From Niveispirillum sp. (lineage in GTDB: Bacteria > Pseudomonadota > Alphaproteobacteria > Azospirillales > Azospirillaceae), in NCBI RefSeq assembly GCF_017996735.1, contig NZ_JAGOGJ010000008.1, positions 1 through 64,000 of the forward strand: a stretch of DNA of 64,000 nucleotides, written 5' to 3'. Each line of letters begins with the position of its first letter. Positions within the stretch are counted from its first letter, which is position 1. The position numbers and the translations under genes were made by a program. The notes under the pieces were generated by a model, which was given only the letters and a program-made list of their open reading frames with translations, was not told the origin of the DNA and made no database searches. Of this stretch, positions 27,386-35,323 are shown piece after piece.

Positions 27386-28582
27386 ATGTCTTTGGCCATG
27401 TCCACGCCCCCGACCCTGTCCGCCAAGGAAGCCGCGGCCGAACTCGGGGTCAGCCTGGCCACCCTTTACGCCTATGTCAGCCGTGGATTGATACGGTCGG
27501 AACCATCGTCCGGCGGGCGCACCCGGCTTTACCGGGCCGATGATGTCCGCGCGCTGGTGGCCAGGCGCGACCGGCCGGCAGAGACGTCGGGGGAACGGGC
27601 GCTGGATTGGGGCGCGCCGGTGCTGGAAAGCGCCATCACCTTGATCACCGGCAACCGTCTTTATTACCGGGGCCGGGATGTCGCGGATCTGGCGGCGGGC
27701 TCATCGGTGGAATCGGTAGCCGGCTTGCTCTGGGATGTCACCGACGACCCTTTTGCGGAAGATCCGCCCGATCCCCCCCCCTTGATCGGCCTGCCGTCGG
27801 ACCTTGACCCTCTTGACCGTCTTCTGGCGGTCCTGCCCCTGGCGGCGGTGGGCGACCGGCGGGCGGTCAATCGCACGCCGGCGGGACTTGCACGCACCGG
27901 CGCCCGCATCCTGCGCCTGACATCGGCCATATTGGCCGGCACGGTCCCGTCCGCCCAGCCTTTGCATCAGCAATTATGCACGGCGTGGGACGTTTCCGGC
28001 GCCGGGGCGGAACTGATCCGCGCGACACTGGTTTTATGCGCCGACCATGAATTGAACGCTTCGGCCTTCACCGTGCGTTGTGTCGCCTCCACGGGGGCCA
28101 GCCCCTATGCGGCGATATCCGCTGGGATCGGTGCCCTGCGCGGCCCGCGCCATGGCGGCATGACGGCGCGGCTCGCGGCCGTGCTGCCGGGCCTGCTGGA
28201 TGCGCCGGACCCGGCGGCGGCCCTTTCCGCCTTCCTTGCCCGGGGGGAGGAGTTGCCGGCCTTCGGCCATCCGCTTTATCCGCAGGGCGATGTGCGGGCG
28301 ACCTGGCTGCTGAAACGGATGGCCGCCAGTTGGGGCGGGGATGCGCGCATGCGCCGGGCCCTGGCCTTGGCACGGGCGGCCACGGATCTGGCGGGCACAC
28401 CGCCCACGATCGACTTTGCGCTGGTGCTGCTGGCCGACCGGCTGGGCTTGCCTCCACATGCGCCGCTGACCCTGTTCACCCTGGGCCGCAGCGCGGGCTG
28501 GATGGCGCATTACCTGGAACAGGCGCGCTCGGGCGTACTGATCCGGCCACGGGCACGCTATACGGGGCTGCGGCCGGCTTGA
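27386..28582 (+). CDS. Citrate synthase-like enzyme with N-terminal MerR-type helix-turn-helix
   Basis: A 398-residue fusion. Residues 9-55 (TLSAKEAAAELGVSLATLYAYVSRGLIR...RTRLYRADDV) are an excision/MerR-type HTH. From about residue 70 the citrate synthase fold runs, with ITGNRLYYRGRDV, the catalytic His in CADHELNAS, His in PAFGHPLYP, and an Asp in PTIDFALVLLA. The enzymatic part is shorter than classical citrate synthase (about 430). It may condense another acyl-CoA, or act as a metabolite-sensing regulator. An alternative start lies at 27398. No ribosome site is obvious. It ends at the 28587-28624 hairpin. Confidence 0.85.
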   Translation: MSLAMSTPPTLSAKEAAAELGVSLATLYAYVSRGLIRSEPSSGGRTRLYRADDVRALVARRDRPAETSGERALDWGAPVLESAITLITGNRLYYRGRDVADLAAGSSVESVAGLLWDVTDDPFAEDPPDPPPLIGLPSDLDPLDRLLAVLPLAAVGDRRAVNRTPAGLARTGARILRLTSAILAGTVPSAQPLHQQLCTAWDVSGAGAELIRATLVLCADHELNASAFTVRCVASTGASPYAAISAGIGALRGPRHGGMTARLAAVLPGLLDAPDPAAALSAFLARGEELPAFGHPLYPQGDVRATWLLKRMAASWGGDARMRRALALARAATDLAGTPPTIDFALVLLADRLGLPPHAPLTLFTLGRSAGWMAHYLEQARSGVLIRPRARYTGLRPA

Positions 28583-28586
28583 CGGA

Positions 28587-28624
28587 TTCCCCCTCCGTCC
28601 ACCCGATGGAGGAAGGAGGGGGAA
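28587..28624. terminator. Bidirectional hairpin between convergent genes
   Basis: TTCCCCCTCC (28587-28596) pairs perfectly with GGAGGGGGAA (28615-28624). The 18-nt loop can pair further internally (CCTCC with GGAGG). It separates the citrate synthase-like gene and the MFS gene. Confidence 0.65.
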
Positions 28625-28631
28625 AGGCCGA

Positions 28632-29927
28632 TCAATCCTTGATCTGCACCGGCTCCATGCGCGGCGACAGCAGGTGGACGACCCCCAGGGCCAGCAGATA
28701 GGCCGAGGCGGCAACCACAAAGATCGGCGTGTAGCTGCCGATCTTGTCCAGCACATAGCCGGCATATTTGGCCATGGCCATGCCGCCGAAGGCGCCGATC
28801 ATGCCGCCGATACCCACGACGGAGCCGACAGCCGCGCGGGGGAACACGTCGGACGGCAGGGTGTAGAGATTGGCGGAGAAGCCCTGATGGGCCGCCGTCG
28901 CAATACCGATGATCAGCACCGCCACCCAAAGCTGATCGGCAAAGGCCGCAAAACCCACGGGAAGCGCGAACAGGGCACAGATCAACATGGCCGTCTTGCG
29001 GGCCCGATTGATGCTGGCGCCGTTCTGCATCATCTTGGACGACAACCAGCCGCCGGCCACGGAACCCACGTCCGACAGCAGATAGATGATGACCAGCGGA
29101 ATGCCGAAGCTTTTCAGGTCCAGCCCATGGCGTTTGCCCAGGAAATCGGGCAGCCAGAACAGGAACATCCACCAGATCGGGTCGATCAGGAACTTGCCCA
29201 GCGCATAGGCCCAGGTCTCCTTGACCCGCAGCAGCCGCAGCCAGCCGATCTTTTCCGTGCTATCCGGCGGATCGCTTTCGATATGGGCCAGTTCAGCGGC
29301 ACCCACATGCTTGTTGTCACGCGGGCGGCGGTACAGGATCAGCCACAGCGGCAGCCAGACTAGACTGGCCAGGCCGGTGATGATGAAGGCCATCTGCCAG
29401 CCATAGGCGATGGTGATGGCCGGCACGACCAGGGGTGTGATAATGGCGCCGATATTGGTGCCGGCATTAAAAAGACCGGTGGCGAAGGCCCGTTCCTTTT
29501 TGGGGAACCATTCCGCCACGGCCTTCACACCGCCGGGGAAGCCACCGCCTTCACCCACGCCCAGCACCATGCGGGCCATGATGAAGCCCGCCAGCGATTT
29601 CGCACCCGCATGGGCGAAATGGCCGATGGTCCAGATGGTGAAGGCCAGCGCGTAGCCCCAGCGGGCCCCCAGCCGGTCCACGATGCGCCCGAAGGCCACA
29701 TAGGCCAGCGCATAGGTGAACTGGAACCAGAAGATAATGTCAGCATAGTCGGATTCGGTCCAACCGAACTCCGCCGACAGGGTCGGCTTCAGCACGCCGA
29801 TCATCTGCCGGTCGACATAGTTGATGACCATGGCAGTGAACAAAAGCGCCACCACGATCCAGCGGACCCGGCCGACCTTGACGCCGTCGGCTCCGGTCGT
29901 TTCACTTCCCATCTTTTCCCCCGACAT
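28632..29927 (-). CDS. MFS transporter, hexuronate/ACS family (ExuT-like)
   Basis: A 431-residue symporter with 12 helices. It contains VINYVDRQMIGVLKPTL, RIVDRLGARWGYA (MFS motif A), LGVGEGGGFPGGVKAVAEWFPKKERA and GAIITPLVVPAI, all typical of the anion:cation symporter family that includes ExuT and related galacturonate and glucarate carriers. The start may be the ATG at 29927 or the ATG at 29912 (MGSETTG), which has GGGGGA just upstream. No uronate catabolic genes are in the window. A 27-bp operator-like palindrome lies about 60-90 bp upstream. Confidence 0.87.
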   Translation of the reverse strand: MSGEKMGSETTGADGVKVGRVRWIVVALLFTAMVINYVDRQMIGVLKPTLSAEFGWTESDYADIIFWFQFTYALAYVAFGRIVDRLGARWGYALAFTIWTIGHFAHAGAKSLAGFIMARMVLGVGEGGGFPGGVKAVAEWFPKKERAFATGLFNAGTNIGAIITPLVVPAITIAYGWQMAFIITGLASLVWLPLWLILYRRPRDNKHVGAAELAHIESDPPDSTEKIGWLRLLRVKETWAYALGKFLIDPIWWMFLFWLPDFLGKRHGLDLKSFGIPLVIIYLLSDVGSVAGGWLSSKMMQNGASINRARKTAMLICALFALPVGFAAFADQLWVAVLIIGIATAAHQGFSANLYTLPSDVFPRAAVGSVVGIGGMIGAFGGMAMAKYAGYVLDKIGSYTPIFVVAASAYLLALGVVHLLSPRMEPVQIKD

Positions 29928-29987
29928 GAAAGAGGATTCCTGGATAGGGCCGTCTCCTGCGGCCTTGGCGGAGCGACCCTAATGGAA

Positions 29988-30014
29988 ACCGGTGTCAATT
30001 GCAATGACACCGGT
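29988..30014. promoter_or_regulatory. 27-bp palindromic operator between the divergent permease genes
   Basis: ACCGGTGTCA (29988-29997) and TGACACCGGT (30005-30014) are perfect 10-bp inverted repeats around a 7-nt spacer. Each arm also contains ACCGGT, itself a palindrome. Such sites are typical for LacI- or GntR-type sugar regulators. The location, 61 bp from the MFS start and 110 bp from the amino-acid permease start, suggests control of the MFS gene and perhaps both. No regulator gene is adjacent. Confidence 0.6.
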
Positions 30015-30123
30015 CGACAAAAGCATTGGAAGGAAATTCGTTTCAAATGAAACTATATGCACTTGCCCTGAATACGCCGACAACATAGAAAGCGTGCATA
30101 AACGACAGGCCTTAGGGGTCATA

Positions 30124-31530
30124 ATGACAGAGAACGGGGATCATCGCAGCGGCCTGCTGCCGGCCTTGGGGCCGGTACAGCTTGTGCTGCTGGGGGTCGG
30201 CTGCATCATCGGCGCCGGCATTTTTGTGATCACGGGTTCGGCCGCAGCGGACTATGCCGGCCCTGCCGTATCGCTTTCCTTCCTGCTGGCGGCGTTTGCC
30301 TGCGGCTGCGCGGGGCTGTGCTATTCGGAACTGGCGGCCACGTCGAAGGAATCGGGGGGTGCCTATTCCTACACGCGTGACGCGCTGGGGCCGCGCATCG
30401 GCTGGCTGGTCGGGTGGAACCTGATCATGGAATATCTGGTGGCGGCCAGTTTTGTGGCCGTCGGCTGGTCGGGCTATCTCTCTGCCCTGTGCGACAGTGT
30501 CGGCCTGACCCTGCCGGCGGCCTTCACCAGCGCGCCCTTCGCCCTGAAGGAGGGACATCTGGTCACGACGGGATCGGTCATCAACCTGCCGGCGGCCCTG
30601 ATCATCGGCCTGGCCACCCTGTGCGCCGTCATCGGCGTCAAGCGGTCATCTGCGGCCAACATGGTGGTGGTGCTGATCAAGGTGGCGGTCATCCTGGTGG
30701 TGGTCGCGGTCGGCGCCTTCCATGTGAACCCCGACCTGTGGGTCCCGTTCATCCCGCAAAATACCGGCACCTTCGGCCAGTATGGCATCAGCGGCGTGAT
30801 GAAGGCGGCGGGCGTGGTGTTCATCGCCTATATCGGCTTCGACGCCGTTGCCACCACAGCGCTGGAGGCCCGCAAACCGCAACGCGACGTACCAATCGGC
30901 ATCCTGGGCTCGCTGGCCGTCTGTACCGTGCTTTACATCGCCATGTCGCTGGTCCTGACCGGCACCGTGCCCTATACCCAATTGTCGGTGCCCTCCCCGG
31001 TGGCGCTGGCCGTGGCGAACATGGGAGAGGGCGTGTCCTGGCTGCTGCCGCTGGTGTCGCTTGGCGCCATCGCGGGCCTGACCTCTGTCATTCTGGTGCT
31101 GCTGATGGCGCAGCCGCGCGTGTTCTTCGCCATGGCGCAGCACCGTATCCTGCCGTCAGTCTTCGCCAGGGTCCATCCGCGCTACCGCACCCCGCATATC
31201 AGCACCATCATCACCGGCTCGGTGGCGGCGACGCTGGCCAGCCTGTTCCCCATCGACTTCCTGGCGGAACTTGTGTCGTCGGGCACGTTGCTGGCCTTCA
31301 TGATGGTGTCGGTCAGCGTCATTGTCCTGCGCCGGACCCGTCCGGATGCCCCCCGTCCCTTCCGCGTGCCGTGGGTCCCGCTGATCCCGCTGGTCTCCAT
31401 TGCGGTCTGCGGCTATCTGATCTCGGTCCTGGGGGAGCACGCCTATCTGCGCCTGGGCATCTGGCTGGCCATCGGCGTGGTGATTTACGAACTGCGCAAA
31501 AAACACGCGGCGGCGGCCGGCATCGGCTGA
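30124..31530 (+). CDS. APC family amino-acid permease
   Basis: A 468-residue permease with about 12 helices. The first helix GVGCIIGAGIFVITGSAAA carries the family's substrate-backbone motif GxGIF-like sequence, and SGGAYSYTRDALG, FIAYIGFDAVATTALEARKPQRDVPIGI and PRVFFAMAQHRILP are characteristic of the cationic amino-acid/YfnA subgroup. The substrate is not determinable. The ATG at 30124 has TTAGGGG 6 nt upstream. It is divergent from the MFS gene and is the last conventional gene before the unusual cluster at 31550. Confidence 0.9.
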   Translation: MTENGDHRSGLLPALGPVQLVLLGVGCIIGAGIFVITGSAAADYAGPAVSLSFLLAAFACGCAGLCYSELAATSKESGGAYSYTRDALGPRIGWLVGWNLIMEYLVAASFVAVGWSGYLSALCDSVGLTLPAAFTSAPFALKEGHLVTTGSVINLPAALIIGLATLCAVIGVKRSSAANMVVVLIKVAVILVVVAVGAFHVNPDLWVPFIPQNTGTFGQYGISGVMKAAGVVFIAYIGFDAVATTALEARKPQRDVPIGILGSLAVCTVLYIAMSLVLTGTVPYTQLSVPSPVALAVANMGEGVSWLLPLVSLGAIAGLTSVILVLLMAQPRVFFAMAQHRILPSVFARVHPRYRTPHISTIITGSVAATLASLFPIDFLAELVSSGTLLAFMMVSVSVIVLRRTRPDAPRPFRVPWVPLIPLVSIAVCGYLISVLGEHAYLRLGIWLAIGVVIYELRKKHAAAAGIG

Positions 31531-31549
31531 CCAAACTGCCCGGCCGCAG

Positions 31550-32317
31550 TTATCCGATTTGCGACATGCGGGTCGCCGCCTTGAGGATATCCAGGTCGGC
31601 CGGGCTCCCATTTTCCAGGGTCGCCAGACGCAACGGGCGAGCCAAGTCTGGTCCCCAGGGGGGTAGTTTCAACAAGCCCCCCTGGTTGTGGAACTGAAGC
31701 ACACAACCCAAAGCCGTCGCGGGTGGCGTCACTTGCACTCTGCCGGCAAGGGATGAGCGTATCTCAATCACGACGCTGTCCCCATGGCGAGGCGCCGGCA
31801 GCCCCTGGAAACGGTCCAGCAGGATCGAATGCCATTCCTGGGCGGCCCCGCTTGTACATTTTACCAGCTGGCGGCCAGGCCCCTCTTGCCAGGACAGCGG
31901 TGTCGGGAACTGCCCCCCATCGGGCCAAAGCGCCAAAACCTCCACTGATCTGCCGAGTAGGTTCGCCAGCGTCTCCACGCTGCGCTCCGTCGGCGTCCAC
32001 CACGGCCCGAACGCAGGCGGCGGCTTATCAAGGCAGCGACTGAGCAATGCCTGTACCGGCCCCGGTCGCTGCGCATCCATCCTGACTGGCATCATCCGCG
32101 CGCCCAGGACCGTGATCCAGGCGGGGTCGTTGGGCATATTTCCATGGTAGCTCAATAACGTGTCCAGCATTTTCAGGGTGCCATTCTTGTCAGCACCCAC
32201 CAGCGCCGTGTCCGCCACCGCAATCAAGGTGGCGCGATAGAACTCCGCCGGCATGGGACGCAGCACCAAGCCCAGTTCATCTTTCTGATCCCGCCATTCC
32301 ACCGCGAAACCGCTCAC
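31550..32317 (-). CDS. Unknown protein, last gene of the minus arm of the 12-gene cluster
   Basis: A 255-residue cytoplasmic-looking protein with no signal peptide or membrane helix. I use a GTG start at 32317 (SGFAVEWRDQKDELGL), which overlaps the previous stop in a GTGA junction and has GGAGG 7 nt upstream. Visible features are a region with GPWWTPTERSVETLANLLGR and a Pro/Leu-rich beta-like second half. I recognise no family. Its strict coupling to the upstream genes says it is part of the same machine, perhaps as an adaptor. It ends 20 bp from the convergent permease stop. Confidence 0.75.
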   Translation of the reverse strand: MSGFAVEWRDQKDELGLVLRPMPAEFYRATLIAVADTALVGADKNGTLKMLDTLLSYHGNMPNDPAWITVLGARMMPVRMDAQRPGPVQALLSRCLDKPPPAFGPWWTPTERSVETLANLLGRSVEVLALWPDGGQFPTPLSWQEGPGRQLVKCTSGAAQEWHSILLDRFQGLPAPRHGDSVVIEIRSSLAGRVQVTPPATALGCVLQFHNQGGLLKLPPWGPDLARPLRLATLENGSPADLDILKAATRMSQIG

Positions 32318-33687
32318 GCCGTCGCCTCCATGGCTCGCGCAGGCATCCATGGGTCGGCGGCCAGCACAAGGTTGAGATTCAGCATATCCGCCAAATCTTT
32401 GGCGTCCCTGATCAGACGCGGCGAGCCCGGCGGAGGGGCATAATCATACGGCCACCAGAGCCAAACCGGCGGCGGCGGATCTCCATGAACCGGCAGCCCC
32501 TGTAATGCCGGCTCCATTGAAACCGCAGGATGATCTTCCGGCTTGCCCAGCGGCGGCAGCACCAGAAGGATAGGCAGCTTCTCATGAAATGGCGCGTGGA
32601 CCGGCTGACGGACCGCGATGCCCAGCCATTTAGGCTCATTTATCATGGGTAATTTAAGACGGATGCGGACAATATTTCCGTTCTTCTCAGGTTGCGCTTT
32701 GCTGGGGTCCGCCCACTGCGCGATCCGGGCAATGACCGGTTCCAGCTTCGCACCGCCAAACGCGACAAGCTGGATCGTTATATCAGCCTTGATCTGATAA
32801 CAAATCCCTTGCCCCCACCTGCATCGTGTCACCCCTACATCGACATTTTTTTCGCGCTCACCATGGGGCCAAACCAAATGCGGATGATTGCAGTCAGCGT
32901 GCGGGCATACAAAGACCCAGGGCCGGTCCAAGCCCGGATCAAGGTGGACGAATCCCCGTTCCTCCCCTGTCGCTGTGCCGCAACGCTTGCAGGCAACCGC
33001 CAGACTGGCCCGTGGAAATCCACAACACTCCAAAGCCACGCATTGTGACCTATCCCGTTTCCACCGAAAATTCAGCATGTGACTAAATAGCAATCCAAAT
33101 AGCACAGAGAGAAATATTGCAACAGTTTCTATTTTGTAAATTAACCTGAACGCCAATATCCGAACCCATCGAGGAAAAAACCCTCGATCGCCATTGACAA
33201 TTTTCTCAATTCCAATTCGAATGAAGTGAATAAAGATAAATAAAACAAAAAACGCTGCAACATCAAATTTTTCTATCCCTAAAATTTTAACACTCAAAAC
33301 AAAGACTGAGACTGAAAATAGAAAAAAGACAACCATGATCACGGAAGATATAATACGACCAATCTCCGTTTTGAATCCCATATTCACAAATAAATAGGCA
33401 AAGAACGCGCTGACCATTATGTTGAAAATCCCATCATTCCCCGCTCCGGCCTGCAGCGCCCCGATGGCGCAAAGCGCAAATATCAACATAAAGATGGGAG
33501 CCAAATCTCTCCGGCTTGCTGGAATATTGCGTTTAAAAAACTCCCATCGCATCTCCTCGCCAAACAGAGCTGGAAACCGCCGGCTGACGGATTTCTGGAG
33601 CCGCTGCAGCTTATAAAAGGCGCTGACCATGGCAGCGTCGGCAGGATCCAGACACTCTGCTGCCGTGACGGGTGGATTCTTTTCCAT
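32314..33687 (-). CDS. Multi-pass membrane protein with cytoplasmic zinc-ribbon domain
   Basis: A 457-residue protein. Residues 60-230 contain about five hydrophobic helices, such as DLAPIFMLIFALCAIGALQ, SSVIMVVFFLFSVSVFVLSV and FDVAAFFVLFIFIHFIRIGI. Then comes a cysteine/histidine-rich segment (CVALECCGF, CKRCGTATG, CPHADCNHPH) that would hold one or two zinc ions, followed by a beta-rich soluble domain. The membrane part is encoded by strikingly AT-rich DNA (33050-33420). The gene starts at ATG 33687 after AAAGGGGG, 11 bp behind its upstream neighbour. I know no exact family. It probably anchors cytoplasmic parts of the complex to the membrane. Confidence 0.8.
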   Translation of the reverse strand: MEKNPPVTAAECLDPADAAMVSAFYKLQRLQKSVSRRFPALFGEEMRWEFFKRNIPASRRDLAPIFMLIFALCAIGALQAGAGNDGIFNIMVSAFFAYLFVNMGFKTEIGRIISSVIMVVFFLFSVSVFVLSVKILGIEKFDVAAFFVLFIFIHFIRIGIEKIVNGDRGFFPRWVRILAFRLIYKIETVAIFLSVLFGLLFSHMLNFRWKRDRSQCVALECCGFPRASLAVACKRCGTATGEERGFVHLDPGLDRPWVFVCPHADCNHPHLVWPHGEREKNVDVGVTRCRWGQGICYQIKADITIQLVAFGGAKLEPVIARIAQWADPSKAQPEKNGNIVRIRLKLPMINEPKWLGIAVRQPVHAPFHEKLPILLVLPPLGKPEDHPAVSMEPALQGLPVHGDPPPPVWLWWPYDYAPPPGSPRLIRDAKDLADMLNLNLVLAADPWMPARAMEATA

Positions 33688-33698
33688 CTAAGCCCCCT

Positions 33699-34679
33699 TT
33701 ATTTCAGAACCGGACCCCTGATCCAGGTGGTAAAGACCGTAAGGTCGGTCATCTGAGCGAAGTCGTCAGCAGCCACCATGACCGGGCTGACAGCCCCAAA
33801 GGCCGTTAGGACAGGCGAAAGCCTGGCGATGTCGCCAAATCCGGCGCAGTGATCCAGCCACTGCATGCGTCGATCATTGTCCCAGGGGTGGGTTTTAAAG
33901 CCGGCGGGAGAGAGACCCGCGTGCCTGAGAAGCCATTCTGCCGCAGAAAGGCACAAGAAAAGGCGCGGACGGCCCTTGCCGTCCTGGGTCATCAGTCGGG
34001 CCAGTTCCCTTACGCCGGCCAAGAGGTGGTCCCTTGACGTTTCCAACAGATACCGGGCGGAGATCATTAATATGACCGCATCCGCCATGGAAAGGCGAAC
34101 CGGCAATGACGCGCGGACCGGGCATGTCGCGGGCGCGGCGCCGTGACTATGCCAGAAATGAAGGCACAATCTCACGGTCTTGCCGGGTATTCCCACGGTA
34201 CCCGCCAAGGACAATGGCGTATCCTGTGGCAATTCCACCCAGCCCAGATCGGGCGATGCCGTGCGCCAGCGCACCCAGTCCTGTATATTGGGAAATGCCA
34301 TACCCGTGGAAACGGCAGCGTTCGCAAAGGCCGTGAAACTGGCGCGGTGCTCGGGCACAGCGATATCACCATCACCATCCATCTGCACAAAGGCCACATG
34401 ACGGATGTCAGCGGCATCGGCATGCATTGGTTGCGGCCAATCCAGGTCGCAGCCCGGCAGACGCGCACGCGTCAGCTTCACTTTACAGGGCGGGCACGCG
34501 GTCCAGGTATATCGCGCCTCCGTCTTCACATCACCCAGCGGAATCCGGTGGCGGCGGCCTCGGGTGGCATCCTGGCATGAATGGGCGCAAAGCCATTCCA
34601 GCGATGCATCAGGCACCGGCGTCAGACAGTTCGGACACGGCTTCGGGGCCGCAACTCCTGTTCGCTCGCCCCCCTTCAT
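33699..34679 (-). CDS. Zinc-ribbon protein with a possible degenerate GTPase-like domain
   Basis: A 326-residue soluble protein starting at ATG 34679, whose ATGA overlaps the preceding stop. The N-terminus has PCPNCLTPVP and WLCAHSC (a zinc ribbon), then TACPPCKVKL. The rest contains HVAFVQMDG (a beta strand where a P-loop would lie, but without GKS/T) and RLSMADAVILMISARYLLE, followed by RLFLCLSAAEWLL, which resemble the strand-helix pattern of GTPases of prokaryotic conflict systems. The nucleotide-binding residues appear lost, so if the fold is right this is a pseudo-GTPase. That assignment is speculative; the zinc ribbon is direct. Confidence 0.72.
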   Translation of the reverse strand: MKGGERTGVAAPKPCPNCLTPVPDASLEWLCAHSCQDATRGRRHRIPLGDVKTEARYTWTACPPCKVKLTRARLPGCDLDWPQPMHADAADIRHVAFVQMDGDGDIAVPEHRASFTAFANAAVSTGMAFPNIQDWVRWRTASPDLGWVELPQDTPLSLAGTVGIPGKTVRLCLHFWHSHGAAPATCPVRASLPVRLSMADAVILMISARYLLETSRDHLLAGVRELARLMTQDGKGRPRLFLCLSAAEWLLRHAGLSPAGFKTHPWDNDRRMQWLDHCAGFGDIARLSPVLTAFGAVSPVMVAADDFAQMTDLTVFTTWIRGPVLK

Positions 34680-35323
34680 CGTGACGGCCCCCCACCCGGC
34701 GGCAGGTCGCGAACCATCACACAAGCCCCCGTGTAATCCGGCTGCGCCACCCGCCGAGCGGGGGGGGATACCATCCGGAACTGACAAACCGGAGACGTCG
34801 CCGCCACATCGGGCAAAATCCTGGACGGATGCGCCAGCCATTTCACATTTACATGATCGGAAGGAACCACCAGCCGGTAACTCCACGCCGACCAGGGAGA
34901 ACTGGTCCATATGTCGATATTTGGCGGCAGACGGGAAAGAATATGCGGAGCATCGCCCAATATACGCTCCATCTCTGTCTCGTCCGGCAACCGGCCGTTG
35001 GCCGCGCGGGCCAGTCCCTCGGCCTCAGCCAGGGTCAGCGTGGTCAAGACTGTATCTGGACAATGATCCTTTTCGGCAGCCAGTATCTCCTCCGGTCGCC
35101 GCAGGGGTCTGGTCGCCAAACGCATCGCCATGTTCCACCCCCCCTCGGCACAAATCCGCTGGAAAAGTGCCATGTCGGCAAGGGGACTGCCGGGACTGCT
35201 CCACGGGCCGACGGCAAAGCCACCACAATCACGCAGATGCAACAGACGGTCAGGGTCCCGGGCGTCCCCAACCGCCACCCGGGCAGCACCGAACCGAAGG
35301 TCGGTCCTATTGGCAGGGATCAT
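34676..35323 (-). CDS. Formylglycine-generating-enzyme-like (FGE-sulfatase fold) protein, probably inactive
   Basis: A 215-residue soluble protein starting at ATG 35323 after GGAGGG. The segment GRLPDETEMERILG matches the FGE motif RLPTEAEWE, and IWTSSPWSAWSYRLV followed by CQFRMVSPP matches the WTSSP... and FRLVRS elements near the C-terminus. The family usually has a longer domain and paired copper-binding cysteines, which are not evident, so it may be a structural or binding module. In conflict systems such domains act as recognition parts. It overlaps both neighbouring genes by about 4 bp. Confidence 0.65.
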   Translation of the reverse strand: MIPANRTDLRFGAARVAVGDARDPDRLLHLRDCGGFAVGPWSSPGSPLADMALFQRICAEGGWNMAMRLATRPLRRPEEILAAEKDHCPDTVLTTLTLAEAEGLARAANGRLPDETEMERILGDAPHILSRLPPNIDIWTSSPWSAWSYRLVVPSDHVNVKWLAHPSRILPDVAATSPVCQFRMVSPPARRVAQPDYTGACVMVRDLPPGGGPSR

